DNA from: Aspidapion aeneum
Lineage: Eukaryota > Arthropoda > Insecta > Coleoptera > Brentidae
DNA length: 64,000 nt
Direction: 5' to 3'
Assembly (NCBI GenBank): GCA_963576565.1
Contig: OY755039.1
Span: 70,717,886 to 70,781,885, forward strand
The position numbers and the translations under genes are program-made. Below, one piece after another: positions 25,901-36,218 of the stretch. Numbering within the stretch: position 1 is the stretch's first letter; each line of letters starts with the position of its first letter. The notes below the pieces were generated by a model that did no database searches, was not told the DNA's origin, and was given only the letters and a program-made list of their open reading frames with translations.

Positions 25901-26150
25901 CGTCAAACAGACGGTAACCATCAATTTACTGTCAAAATAGAGGCACCAAGAACCTCATTATATCAGAATTCATATCTCTGGAGAACAGCATCGCTGTGGA
26001 ATAAACTCCCTGCGACAGTTTTCCCTGCAGGTTACAACCTGAACCGTTTCAAAACCAACACACACCAACATTTCCGCGCACTGGTCGCTTCTCGAGCGTG
26101 ATAGGGACCTCCTTGCGAGTGCGCTTAACCGTAAAAAAAAAAAAAAAAAA
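22975..26150 (+). mobile_element. Full-length-looking non-LTR retrotransposon (LINE), single ORF
   Basis: About 3.18 kb: a 139-bp 5' leader, one 995-codon ORF, a short 3' UTR and an 18-base poly(A) tail (26133-26150). Comparison with the hairpin of family 1 copy 1 shows a duplication of only TAT or ATAT. The compact single-ORF layout without an ORF1 resembles RTE-type and some CR1/L2-related LINEs, but the reverse transcriptase motifs look more CR1/L2-like; the clade is left open. It is the youngest layer of this nest. Confidence 0.9.
23114..26101 (+). CDS. LINE polyprotein: APE-type endonuclease plus reverse transcriptase
   Basis: The protein nicks chromosomal DNA and copies its own RNA at the nick (target-primed reverse transcription). 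The N-terminal part is an APE-like endonuclease: FSNIRGL at residues 46-52, catalytic LTET with Glu75, GDFN at 180-183, and SDH at 254-256. The reverse transcriptase follows: GPDGIP 496-501, YRPI 553-556, LDISKAFD 623-630 with the first catalytic Asp624, AGVPQG 679-684, and FADD 710-713, the usual YADD box with Phe for Tyr. The C-terminus has the LALYKAQ-like LTLYKAQIRPTMEYCSHIW segment common in these proteins. The start is ATG ATG after a short leader with stops; the second ATG is equally possible. No frameshift or stop interrupts the 995 codons, and all visible catalytic residues are kept, so the copy may be competent. No zinc-knuckle ORF1 is present. Confidence 0.92.
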   Translation: MMALPGSKYSGGKIPDHSDLRASGDPGGPSCKDIKRRPKTQLRIDFSNIRGLSTNMNSVHQHLEEQRPDILVLTETKISSATPIVNYLYPGYDLHHRFRHNFGICVYIKNDLSCHREEKLEPANLDIIWLKFTSKSSTKFICCLYRPPSNTEYQNFFATLSENCDNIQSNYPHAEIVFLGDFNVHNIPWLKHHNKTDNEGREAEAFAISCGLTQLVDEPTRISERGEFAALLDLFLTTNPDLYTIQVDPPLGSSDHKLIRTKCEMFIPPSQQSLPRKMWHYKSAKWNDLKQFYLDFPWQEVCFKTADPTICCNEITKVILSGMDAYIPHTIKSRANAKPWFNSQCQTAVQKKHRAYNLWKRQQTAQNHTEFIEARNSCKITIDAAKETYNQRIKNRLLNCPSSSRSFWSLAKAVESNFTKSSIPPLTDKNTHSATTSEEKANMLAKIFSSNSNLTVPNGKTPPFIERVSHSMPEVPFCHREIRKSLKKLDTNKPMGPDGIPAIVLKNCANELTPTFAKLFNLSYRQGVYPSSWKSAAVQPIPKKGKKTDPLNYRPIALLPVISKVMERVVNNHLTKYLEKYKLINDKQYGFRKYRSTGDLLTYVTHLWQKAIELRGETRTIALDISKAFDKVWHENLLNKLKAMGLSPKLCTWFESYLKDRSIYVALDGRNSNSYQINAGVPQGAILSPTLFLIYINDLIDKTVNPLYCFADDGNVVSSVIPPTQCLSAREFHHLRQTQISQINNDLEIIEDWGNKNLVQFNAQKTQAALFSKKTSTGEPNIMLSGSAVTLQSQLNILGVTAETNMSWHSHVADIAKRASQKLGVLFRTRHLYTPGQLLTLYKAQIRPTMEYCSHIWSAAPKHTLMLLNTVQKRAIKLINDPALTRSLDSLEHRRTVGDLSLFYRYYHGKCSEELARMIPPGVAPTRRTRQTDGNHQFTVKIEAPRTSLYQNSYLWRTASLWNKLPATVFPAGYNLNRFKTNTHQHFRALVASRA

Positions 26151-26162
26151 TATGTGTAAGCT

Positions 26163-27602
26163 AAAATCGTATAAAATAATAGCTTCTTATTGCTGCGCGG
26201 GCAAGGAAGGTAAAAAAACGTACCTACTGTGGTAAATTTTTATACGAATCCCACACTTGCCAAACGCCAATTTTTTTTATGTGTTAAAAACAATTTGCGA
26301 TCCACCTACTAAAAAAAATCGATACCGAGGTACCAAATTTATCACAAATATGTCAAATTAGTTAAAATGTGTTAATCTGTGTCCCCGAAGTGATAAGTGA
26401 AATCACCAATTTTAAATATGGATGAGCACACAGTACCATCAGTCCTAATACGATAATACATAAAACAATAGGTGATTTATTTTTAACTTCCTAATTTTTA
26501 CTAAAAGACAAAAAACAGATTTTTATCGGATATTTTGTGGCTCAACAATACTTTTTCAATTTCAACATTTTTCGTAAAAATATTGTTTACACTACAAGTA
26601 GAACGAAAATCTAAAAGCCAATTATTATACGCGAGTTTCAAATAACAGATCTGCATGTTTCTTTTATTTGGTGTTTTTATACTGGGACTTCCATCCTATT
26701 GGATCAATGCCCAATGTTGTGGCGTAGCAGAAAAAGTTGGGGGGGCCTTCCGCAAAATTTTATCGAGGACATCCTCACTTTTATAATGAGACGATGAGTC
26801 CTATATAGGTATGCGGGCGAACTAGATGCCCGACTAAAGTCACATTTGGGGTGGTAGATTAATATCATCGAGGTAGAATATAAGGGAGCCGCTCCAACCA
26901 TTTGTATAATGCAACAGAAAGTGGCACCCCTAGGCAGGGCTTAGAGCACACCAATATGGCTGCTTAACAGGACCGCACTCAATAGATTTGTTTATATTTC
27001 TTTTTAATACAAGTTGACAGCTTCTTGTCTTTAAGGGATATGGAGATGGGTAATATTTAAGTTTGTGAAAAATTGTATTGGTTTAGTGATGAAAATTTTG
27101 AATTATTAAAAAATTATGTCTATAAAAATACCAATATATTTTGAAAAAGCATAGAAAAGGTAAAGTTGCTTTCTTATAACTATACGTTTAAGCGTAAACT
27201 CATACGGTCACTTTCCTAAACAAAATGTGCCGAATAAATTTTTATTTTACCGCGGAAAGATTTCGTTTTGAAAAGTAACAGCAGCTTCTATCATTATGAA
27301 ATCGATGCGGTTATTGAAGAGCAGGGTGCAGCACAGTTAAAATAATTTTTTCTTGATTGTATGAGATCAAAATGCCTAGACCTGTAAAAGTGATATTTTC
27401 GATAGTTGTTGAATAAAACTTTTGACAGCAATCAATATGAGAGGGTTATTAATAAAACTGAATTTATAAAACCTTTTTATTTATTGTCCATTAAAAAGTA
27501 CAATCTTGTTACTGAAATGTCTTATACTAATTTGTTTTTTTGGATTACTTTTACTTAAATAAATTATTCTAATATTTATCGTGTGATGAGGAAATAGTAA
27601 TC
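26163..27602. other. AT-rich stretch without a recognised gene
   Basis: Apart from the family 2 tail to about 26230, nothing supported. A GTGGCGTAGCAG near 26720 followed by a G run resembles a hAT MITE end, but no inverted partner was found. Confidence 0.45.
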
Positions 27603-27920
27603 ATAACAAAAACATTTCATGTAAAAAAAGCCAAGTACGCAAAAATTATATTCTGTAAAAACAATTAAGATAAAAGTAAAGATAAGTTCTGCAATACAAA
27701 TTTTTAAATGAAAGGCTCTTACTAGTTTAGAAATGTTTTTTAAACTTTGCTATTACAGCCAAACTTCTTTATGTTCAATTTACCAATGTTCCTAAACTAG
27801 TAAGAACCTTTAATTTAAAAATTTGTATTGGAGAACTTGGCTTTACTTTTATCTCAATTGTTTTTACGAAATAACATTTTCGCGTGCTTGGCTTTTTTTT
27901 ACATAAAATGTTTTTGTTAT
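27603..27920. mobile_element. Foldback MITE (ATAACAAAAACATTT ends)
   Basis: The left arm (27603-27735) and right arm (27790-27920) are inverted: ATAACAAAAACATTTCATGT against ACATAAAATGTTTTTGTTAT, then AAGCCAAG, CAATTAAGATAAAAGTAAAG and ACTAGTTTAG. Nothing is encoded. Confidence 0.7.
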
Positions 27921-28024
27921 GTTTTCACTCCTTTTTTAAAGGGTTTGGATAATATTTTTAAGTTTTAAAGTAGTAAAATATGCGAAATATTCTTTAAAAC
28001 TTTTGCAATGCCTTATTAAAAATT

Positions 28025-28660
28025 TTGAGGTTTTTTCCTCTGGTTTTATCATAGTTCCTATCAGCATTCTACAGCTCAGCTCTCTAGCGTTTCTGGAAGT
28101 GGGCAATGTTAATTTTACATAACTTTACATTAATAGGGGAGAAAAGTAAATTAAAATGCTAAATGTTTTTAAATTTTTTTCTTTGGTTTTATCATAGTTT
28201 CTATCAGTCTTCCAAAGTTCAGCTGTCTAGGGTTTCTGAAAGTGGGCAATGTTAATTTTTACATAATTTTACATTTATAGGGGAGGGAATTTAATTAAAA
28301 TTTTAGGGTTTTTTAATTTTTTTCTAGTTTTATCATAGCTCCGATCGGTCTTCCAAAGCTCAGCTCTTTAGCGTTTCTGGAAGTGGGCAATGTTACTTTT
28401 ACATAACTTTAGATTTATAGGGAAGAGAAGTAAATTAAAATTTTGGGGTTTTTGAACTTTTCCTATACTTTATCATAGTTCCTATCAGTTTGCCAAAGCT
28501 CAGCTCTCTAGCGTTTCTGGAAGTGGGCAAATACTTTTACATAATTTTACATAGGGAAGGGGAGTAAATTAGAATTTTAGTGTTTTTTGATTGGTTTGGT
28601 CATAATTTCTATCAGTCTACCAAATTTCAGCTTTGTAGCATGTCTTAAAGTACAATAGAA
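28025..28660. repeat. Tandem array, about five units of roughly 125 bp
   Basis: Each unit contains TTTTATCATAGTTCCTATCA, AGCTCAGCTCTCTAGCGTTT, CTGGAAGTGGGCAATGTTA and TTTACAT. The units have drifted, and the last (about 28590-28660) is the most diverged. Confidence 0.85.
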
Positions 28661-28857
28661 TTTTGATGATCTATACATGAGTGAGTGATTTCGACGTTTT
28701 TATTTGATTTCGACGTTTTTTGATATTTTGTAACTGCTTTACTACTTTATGGAAGTCCATGAAACTTGGTGGGGTTGTTAAGTCTATAAAGATCTACTGT
28801 GCAAAGTTTGAGTTTCGTAGCTCATTCCGAAGAGTTTTAGATAGGTCAAATCTGCCA

Positions 28858-29494
28858 TGCTAAACAAGAAGGTCGTATCTGCATATTTTGTTTATCTAAA
28901 TAATTTTTTTTCTGTAAAACTGCACTTAGCACCATGTGTGTATAACGTGACGAAAATAGTTTGAAATTCTTTTTTTCAAGGTCATAGAGCTAGCCGAATG
29001 CAGATACGACATTTCTCTTTAGTTTTATTTATTCTTATGCTAATAAAAATCGTCATATCTGTCAAAGTAATGTATTTTACTCTCAAAATATAATGCAAAT
29101 TAAACATGGTAAGTGACTTAAAAATAAACTTAACTTGAAATTTTGTTATTCAGTTAATTCTAATTATTCTAAATCAACTTCATGCTCGGTTTGTGAGTAA
29201 GATACGACAAATTGTATTGGAATCAGGCACAACTTTTCAGTGATCACATTAAAAGAATTAGTCGTATCTGTCATATACGACACTTTTTCTTAGCATATGA
29301 TACATACAACATATTTCATTGGGACCAGTGGCAATTTTGCAGATATGACATATTTTATAAGCTCATGTATACACCTAATTTTCATCTTACGACATTTATT
29401 TCTAGTACGATAGGTGTAAAATGACGCAGAAATACTTAACCTAAAAAGAAATAATTTTCGCCAAAATTGTCAGATACGACCTTCTTGCTTAGCA
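28858..29494. mobile_element. TIR element with iterated CGTATCTG motif
   Basis: The inverted ends TGCTAAACAAGAAGGTCGTA and TACGACCTTCTTGCTTAGCA continue inward into TCTG. The same CGTATCTG or its inverse CAGATACG recurs several more times inside (near 28989, 29200, 29263), with variants CATATCTG and CAGATATG near 29053 and 29339. No protein-coding capacity and no clear target duplication were found. Confidence 0.65.
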
Positions 29495-31289
29495 GGGATA
29501 AAATATAGGCTAAAATGTTTCAAGAAAAGATGGTAGAGCAGTCGCGCGAACTTGGCCGGGAACTGCCGTGCCTTCAGATATACAGGCTGTATAACTTTAA
29601 GGGATACTTACTGGGGAAGGTCAATAATAGTAGATAAAAAGTTCATATAAAATTTGTTTCCAAGTTATATCATTTGTCAAGTTTGAAGCGTGGGGAATTC
29701 CATAAAATTTTTTAAAACTTAATTTTTATGACCTGGTTAAATTGAAAAAATCTAGATTTTGGATAATCATTTAGGGGTGTTTTTATTACCTTCCTAGCCG
29801 ACGCAGCAATGGCTAGAGAAGGTATTATTTTCGACGACATGTGTGCAAAAGTTTCAACTAGAGCAGTTTGGTTCCCAAATTGTGGGACGCCGCCCAATAT
29901 TGGGGGAGGGGGGGGGGGCGCATAAGTCCTGATAATTTGTTTATTTTTTAATAAAATATGTTTTATTGTAGTAAAAATACAGTTTGTGTTTCTATATTTG
30001 GGGAAAGGATTCATTCATTAATTCAAAAGGGGGGCGCCATCGCCAAAGAAAAAAGTTTGGTTGTAGAGTAGTGAAGAACGTGTAGAGGCTGAAAGCTTAA
30101 GCTAGCAAGAGTTTACGAATTATTTTTTATAATTTCTGTGGCATAAAAAACATTAAGTATGGTTCTGTTTCTTGTTTGTACTCACCGATAAAATGTTATT
30201 CCTTTTGATATCTTCTGATCTACTCTGCTTCTGCTACCACAACTATGTAGAGCACAAGACACCATACTCGTTCTAATAAAAACTAGCAAAAATGTCGCCC
30301 GAAACTTAAAAAAAACACAATTTAAACGAAAATAACGCTCGATCAATCAAATCGATCGCGATGACAGACTATAGACAGAAGGGTCTAAACAATATGGCCG
30401 AAGGGGGTACAGTTAAGACTCGTGATGTCATCTCCTCTTTATTCTACCTTGATGATTAATATAGATGAGTGCGCTCAGTGCACTTCCCGTATTATGCGCA
30501 AGCGCGAGAGGTACCCAATCACGTTGCGACAGACACTTCTGATATATGGGCAGTTGCGAAAAATGCAATGAGGGGTTACCTAATTTTATTTTTATGTTGG
30601 CAAATTTTCTCAAGGATACATTTCTCCTAGCTATACGGAAATAACTCTAATCTAACGAACAAGTTGACTTACGGTTTTCATCCGATTGATTCTCCATAGA
30701 AGAATCTCCATTCAAATGCATATTCTTCAGTGAAGCAAACCTCCTCTGCGTAACCTTCCACCGTTCGAGAAATTGCTCAAAATAATATCGTGCTCATACT
30801 ATGTAATCTGAAAAAAAAAAATGAAATTTTATATTTATTATTTGGTTTTAAAGGTCAAAAGAAAAAAGATACAACTTTGAATTTGAAGATTGATGATTTC
30901 ATCGATTAAATTATTAGATGACAATATGATATGATACCTAATATTTAGTTGCGCCATAGGCCATGTTAATGTTTGTTGCAAACTTCTGCTTTGATGACCT
31001 TTGTCAAAGTATTTTCGAGAATATACATATAGGCAGCGTCAGACTGGCACTCTAAGGGCCTACCGGGCAGGGACCTTGAGGGTGCCAACCATATGGCTTG
31101 CAAATAATTTAAGAAAATTTGGAAAAAAATGATTTTCAAAAATCATTCTTAGCTCCTACCACCTACTTTCGGGAGTTCAACGCTAACTACATGAGGCTGA
31201 GAAAAAATTAAAAGTTTCCTTCAAGGTTTAAATATAACATAGTGTGTGTAAAAAAAGAAATACTAATTAGAAATCACAAAAGTTCTTAA
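29495..31289. other. Stretch without a recognised gene; family 2 fragment near 29800-29860
   Basis: CGACGCAGCAATGGCTAGAG and TTTTCGACGA at 29800-29845 match the end of microsatellite family 2, followed by a G-rich run (29901-29918). The rest shows no domain, RNA or boundary I can support. Confidence 0.45.
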
Positions 31290-31296
31290 TATACAG

Positions 31297-31443
31297 TTAC
31301 ACAAACAAATGAAACCTATCTTTGGTTATATTGCTTCCTACCAGAAATTTGTTGACCTCTTTTTTGAAAGGCACAATACCCATATCCCTGATTGACTTAG
31401 GAAGAATTTGGTATGCCCTTATGGCCCGATAGTATGGCCCTCT
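31297..31443 (-). pseudogene. Old LINE, extreme C-terminal fragment
   Basis: The minus-strand frame reads RRGPYYRAIRAYQILPKSIR and PFKKEVNKFLVG, a layout like the final segment of CR1/Jockey-type LINE proteins. The preceding codons lie at 35218 and beyond: TATGGCCCTCT is present at both junctions (31433-31443 and 35218-35228), so an RTE-like LINE split this ORF. It is probably the same old LINE as 35218-35437 and 38822-39030. Confidence 0.7.
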
Positions 31444-31630
31444 TCTTATGTATTGGGAACGAATCAATAATGGACAAACAATCTTTCCATGCAATGAGTA
31501 TGTATACATGGGTGTCACATTTGATAAGACAGGAAAAGACTGTAAAGAACTGGAAAAAAGAATAGTAAAAGCAAAAAAGGTTATTGGATGTCTTAACGGT
31601 ATTTCCTCGTATGGAATTTCGGTAATCCGT
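31444..31630 (+). pseudogene. RTE-like reverse transcriptase fragment (part 1)
   Basis: The plus-strand frame contains EYVYMGVTFDKTGKDCKELE, then KRIVKAKKVIGCLNGI. This corresponds to the region after the active site in RTE-clade reverse transcriptases, where a YLG..F..DG..D.EI..RI..A......LN pattern is usual. It is cut at both ends, by 5' truncation at the target duplication and by a repeat insertion near 31630. It is continued by the fragment at 34823. Confidence 0.75.
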
Positions 31631-32676
31631 CAAACTTCACGAAAGTTTGGTATGTCGTAGACTGAACCTTTTTTATTAAAAGTTCTCATGGGCCCAACTC
31701 AAATTAACGACCAGTTTTTGAGATACAGGTTGTTGAACGTGATAATGTCCAAGAAGCATAATATACGGGTTTTCCAAACATATACGCAATGTTACTATTA
31801 CATATGGATGATTTTACCAAAAGTGGGCTATATGGATATCATTTTTGGTCATTGCCTTTAAATAACAGTACAGCACAGTAAATAATTTTGTTTTTTTAAA
31901 TTTATGTAACTAATTAGGTGTAAGCTAAGAAACATTTATTTTCCCGAGTTTTAGGAATTATTGCATAAAAATTCGAGAGGGATGAGTACCAGAGGAATGA
32001 GTTTTTCAATGGTTTTCCAATTTAAATCAAAATCTATTTAGACTACTTAACTTAAGTTTTATATAAACAAAGTTCCTATACTTATAATTTTAAAACAATC
32101 AACAAAAATATTATAATAATGATATCAGTCGAATATTTACTTACCAGAGGAATGATAATTGAAGCGTTTCTTTTTGATTTCTCTGAAAAAATCTAATTTT
32201 CTGCCGAAAATAAAAAGATCTGTAACTTAAACCAAACTAAAGTTGACATTATCTGTCACAACTTGTCACCCTCACCTAAGTAAATTAGATATCCAGAGCC
32301 GTCTCTTTCTCTAGAAATTAACCGGTGGTATTCACAAATATTGTGTTATTAAAAATTGGGATTTTCAAAAATATGACTGCAAACTTAACTTTTATCAATT
32401 TTTTGATAAATAGTTAAGACTTGGTTAAATATTATTTATTAGGATATTTTTTTCAATCTGAGTTTTTAATATTTGGTTTGAAACTACACCAGAGGAATGA
32501 AGTATTTGCTTTGTAATAAAGAAAAATTATAAACTTGCATTTTTTTTATGCAATGCTCCATAAAGAAAACATTTCGTTTTAAATCTTATAACTAAAACTA
32601 TGCTTCATTTGCAGTCTGTGTTTGAAAAATATGCATTCCCACTCCACAGCACCATTTTTGTAGAATCATCCATATA

Positions 32677-34083
32677 CAGGGTGTCCCATAACTTAGGGGC
32701 CATAGTGCAGCAAGCGATAGAGGAGGTTATTTCCAAGAAAAAAGTTTATATAACATGGGGGTCAACACACATCTGTTTTTAAGATATACGATTTTTAAAG
32801 TTAGAGGAGTGGGTAGAAAACAATTTATTTTAGAAAAAAAAAATCTGTCATAGCCATCTCAATACTCAGCTAATTTTGAATCAAAAATGTGGTATTTCTT
32901 TTTTTGATAAAATTGCAAGTTGAGGAGATACAGGGTGTCAAAAGAACCTCCAAAAACGTATAAAAAATAATAATTTAAAAAAATATATAATTTTTGCTTA
33001 CTTATTCTTTTAAAAAATATCAATAATATTAGCTCACACATATACTATACTATAGTAGTGTGAGCTATGGTGATCCTAATTTTTTCGAGAAAAAAAAAGT
33101 TGCTCCGATTTCAAAATTTTTTATATATCTTTGCGTTTCAGATGATTTTGAAACTTTTTTGTTGCGCCGTCTGTCTGTCTGTCTGTCTGCCTGTATGTCT
33201 GTCTGTCTGTCTGTCTGTATGTCTGTAACGACCAACGCGCATAACTCAAAAACCGCTTGGCCGATTTTAATGAAATTTGGTACCTAGGCTGGGTTTTGGG
33301 CCGAGATGGTCCCATTTAAAAATGAACAAAATCCACCGAGCACAAACCAAATAAAAGGGTGGGGGTTGATTTCAACAAAATACATTTTAATTTATTTAAA
33401 AAAAAAGGGTGGGGGTATATTTCAAAAATTAGAGTTTAAGTGAAAAAATGGCGTGTGTGATATCAAATGAAAGGTAATTGAGTCCGGAGTTTAACAAAAT
33501 ACATTTTAGTTTTTGTTTTTTTAAGGGTGGGGGTAGATTTTAAAAATTTGAGTTTAAGTCAAAACATGGCTTGTGTGGTATCAAACAAAAGGTAATTTAG
33601 TCCGGAGTTGAATAAAATATATTTTAGTTTTTATTTATATTAGCTCACACGTACACTATAACTATAGTACCTAGTGTGAGCTTAGGGGCCCATATATTGG
33701 CAGAGTATTTTATTATAATGTCTTGCTAGAGACTTGTTTTTATTAACAAAAAATATAAAAAAACATTGCGTTTAATATGGCATTTATAAAAGTTTATACC
33801 AAAAAAATAGTTTCTAAAAAAAATTGACCGACTAATTTTGTTCAAAATAATTTTTATTTCAGTTTATTGCTCGTGTTCTAAAACACGACTCTACCCAATT
33901 TCATATTTTTACTGCGTTTTTCTTTTTAAGTTATTATCAAAAAGTTAAAAAAATTGCCAACTTTGATGCTCTGTATCTCGACAAAGAAAGAGTTTTGATC
34001 CATGCATTATAGGAACTTTTTTATCAGACCTGACCTCCTCTATCACCTGTTGGCCTATGGCCCATAAGTTATGGGACACCCTG
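32677..34083. mobile_element. TA-flanked foldback MITE (CAGGGTG ends), interrupted copy
   Basis: Same element as 4600-5323: starts CAGGGTGTCCCATAACTTAG, ends in its inverse, flanked by TA (32675-32676, 34084-34085). Family 1 copy 4 is inserted at 33031-33706. Collinearity with the uninterrupted copy is clear on both sides of that insertion. Confidence 0.82.
33031..33706 (+). mobile_element. Helentron-like microsatellite element, family 1 copy 4
   Basis: Left stem-loop, conserved block, interrupted TCTG array (33169-33225), core phrase (33238-33282), about 117-bp repeats, right stem-loop (about 33645-33682) and terminal GCAGAGT. Comparison with the empty site near 4930-4950 gives an ATT duplication (33028-33030 and 33707-33709), the same as for copy 2. 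Confidence 0.82.
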
Positions 34084-34579
34084 TATTTACGGCTTATTAT
34101 TTTTAATCTGTTCCTTTAATAAATTTTCTATAGGGTGTTCAAGTAAATATTAGTCGAAAGTTTTAATGAAAAACAAGCTTTAGTATGTCGTAGATTAATC
34201 CTTGCTAATCAAAAGTTTCATGGGCCCAAGTTAAATAAATGAACAGTTTTTGAAATACAGGTTGTTCAAAGAAATAATGTCCAAGGAGCATAAGAACTCT
34301 TTCGACGGGTTTTATAAACATAAACGTAATGTTACTATCACATATATTTACGACTTATTTATTATTTTTAATCTGTACCTTTAAAACATTATCTACATGG
34401 TGTTTAAGTAAATATTTGTCGAATGTTTTAATGAGAAAGCTTGCTCATCAGAAGTTCTCATGGGCCCAACTTAAATTAATTTCCAGTGTTTGAAATCAAA
34501 TAAGTGTTAAAAGTGATAATGTTCAAGAACCTTAATAGCTCTTTAGACGGGTCCGCCATTTTGTGACGCTGCTCCGTTT

Positions 34580-34705
34580 TAGAACGACAGCATAGTGGTC
34601 CTGCTACGGATGTATCGCTGCTATGCTGGCAGCATATATTTGACTGGAATGCCTCGATCACGGCGTCTCTCGAGCTTGTGGGTTCGAGCCCCACTTTCAA
34701 CATGG
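34580..34705 (+). repeat. Possible tRNA-derived SINE remnant (box A/box B-like)
   Basis: AGCATAGTGGTCCTG (34589) resembles a pol III box A and GTGGGTTCGAGCCCCAC (about 34679-34695) forms a perfect T-arm with box B. The spacing of about 90 bp is too long for an ordinary tRNA, and no acceptor stem pairs. A SINE head is the more likely reading. Confidence 0.35.
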
Positions 34706-34822
34706 TTGTATCGTTATTTCTATAAAGCTATTTTAGAATTCGCAGAAACTGGACAAAAAACTGGGCGATTGATCCTAGTATGGATTGAAAGTCCCAGTAT
34801 AAAAAAAAATTTACATATATAA

Positions 34823-34855
34823 AACAATGGTGAAAAGCACGCTGTTGTATGGAAT

Positions 34856-34891
<36 letters not shown>

Positions 34892-35217
34892 GGACTTATC
34901 GCGTAACATAAAAATACAAAACAAAAATGAAAAGTGTCGAAATCGATGCAATAAGATCAATGAGAATATCTAGAACAGATCATATAAGAAATGAGATTAT
35001 AAAAAAAAGAATGGGAATCGAGGGAAGCATAACGGATGACATCAGTAAAAGACAACTGATATGGTACGGTCATGTACAACGGGTGAACAGTCAATCCAAA
35101 AATCAATGAGTCAAAAAAACCTGACAGAAGATGATTGTCAGGATGGAAGTTGGTGGAGAATAAGCGTCTGACAACTTAGAAAAACGTTCTAAACCGACAT
35201 AGTAGTAGTAGTAGTAG
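34823..35217 (+). pseudogene. RTE-like reverse transcriptase fragment (part 2)
   Basis: The plus-strand frame begins TMVKSTLLYGIE, is then disrupted by a (GA)n run at 34859-34886, and continues KSVEIDAIRSMRISRTDHIR and DDISKRQLIWYGHVQR. That last motif is highly characteristic of the RTE-clade C-terminus (QL.WYGH..R). Termination near 35105 is followed by a short A-rich segment and the TAG tail. The GA expansion breaks the frame, so it is not functional. Confidence 0.8.
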
Positions 35218-35437
35218 TATGGCCCTCTCTCATAAAAAGTTGTACTATGGTATGGGATTGTAAGGTCACCTCGGCTTCTTGTGCTGCTGTTTCCAAAGCA
35301 CAATCATGGTTAGTTGTGAATAAATCAGAATGATTTCTGACAAACACAACTAACCATTTAAAATAAAGAGAGGAAGCTGTTAAAATCTTGAGTGTTTTAA
35401 AATACGGCTTGCAAGAGGTTCTTGGATGCAATTTCAA
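35218..35437 (-). pseudogene. Old LINE reverse transcriptase C-terminal fragment
   Basis: The minus-strand frame contains LHPRTSCKPYFKTLKILTAS, then SLYFKWLVVFVRNHSDLF, the usual ...SC..F..L.ILT..SLY motif of CR1/Jockey-type LINEs. The preceding codons lie at 38813-38830 beyond an inserted element, and the following codons at 31297-31443 beyond the RTE-like LINE. Confidence 0.75.
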
Positions 35438-36218
35438 TATACATCAAACCCAGACAACACACTTCGTCCCAGAGACGTACATTTTATGTTCATTTTACGT
35501 CGGTACGTCCCGGGACCAATTAAGTATTATTACTATGTACGTACAATTGTGTACGTACAATTGTGTACGTACATAGTACGTCCACTAGCTACGTATATTT
35601 TACGTACCTTTTACGTCGGTATTTCTCGGGACCAATAAGGTACGTACTGTGGACATACACTAGGTACGTATATAGTACGTACATTTTACGTTCATTTTAG
35701 AGAGGCGCTTCTGTACATTTAACAAAGGATTTTGCTAATAGATGGCGTACACTAGTTAACATTTAACGGCATTGTGAGAGATATATTACTTAAATATTAA
35801 ATCAAGCAAAACAAACTTCAAACCTATCGAGACTTCGAGCCTCGAGGTAAAACCTCGGGTAAAACTGGACGATCCACTGTAAAGTAGGCAAGTTCAGAAA
35901 GCCGGAACTGTTTTAAACGGTATCTACTCCTAATCCCTCACTTTCTTTATTTTAATTTGATGTCCTATTGTACGTACCATGGACGTCTAGGGTACGTACA
36001 TTTTAGGTACTACTTACGTACCATGTACATCTGGAGTACGTACATTTTACGTTTCATTGGACGTACCATGTACGTACCTAGTACGAGCTTTTTACGTACA
36101 TAGTACGTACATTCGTCCAAAATACGTCGGATGTACGTACAAATCGAAGGAAAATAATGGCTAAAGTTACGTCCCTACGACGTACTGTGGACGTTAGTCC
36201 AAAAATGTACGTGCTATA

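Larger units (their letters stand above)
22236..26162 (-). mobile_element. Helentron-like microsatellite element, family 1 copy 3 (split by LINE)
   Basis: Family 1 in inverse orientation: ACTCTGCC end, stem-loop at about 22260-22300, about 117-bp repeats, core phrase at 22733-22777, CAGA-type array at about 22791-22844, then the terminal stem-loop. The stem-loop is broken after TAGTATAGTATAT at 22974 and resumes as TATGTGTAAGCT at 26151-26162. The LINE therefore lies inside the hairpin itself. Confidence 0.8.
22010..26230 (+). mobile_element. Microsatellite family 2 element, outer layer of a three-level nest
   Basis: Family 2 sequence runs from about 22010 (AATCTAATCAGCTCGTTACA, minus-strand core CTGAACCGATTTTCATTAAC, CA-rich array at about 22140-22162) to GCATTATCTGA at 22232. 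It resumes after 26162 with AAATCG and TATTGCTGCGCGGGCAAGG. The uninterrupted order at 5560-5750 confirms that the material between is an insertion. The outer limits are approximate. Confidence 0.6.
31636..34560. repeat. Dispersed repeat units (CTCATGGGCCCAA) interrupting the RTE-like LINE
   Basis: Three diverged units with TATGTCGTAGA, CATGGGCCCAA, TTTTTGAGATACAGGTTG and AATGTCCAAG occur at about 31640-31800, 34180-34330 and 34430-34540. They flank the MITE at 32677-34083. No protein is encoded and the family is not identified. Confidence 0.55.
31444..35217 (+). mobile_element. 5'-truncated RTE-like LINE with (TAG)n tail, itself interrupted
   Basis: Two coding fragments on the plus strand (31444-31630 and 34823-35105) are collinear parts of one RTE-like reverse transcriptase C-terminus. 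The 3' tail is a run of TAG at 35200-35217. The insert is bounded by a 13-bp duplication AGTATGGCCCTCT (31431-31443 and 35216-35228; its AG overlaps the tail). The middle is occupied by later repeats. Confidence 0.75.

Noticed and set aside
29880..30014. Proline-rich reading frame near a G run
   Set aside because: A low-complexity translation of the G/C run with no conserved motif.
34580..34705. A functional tRNA gene
   Set aside because: Box B and the T-arm are good, but the box spacing is too long and no acceptor or anticodon stem can be drawn; kept only as a SINE candidate.
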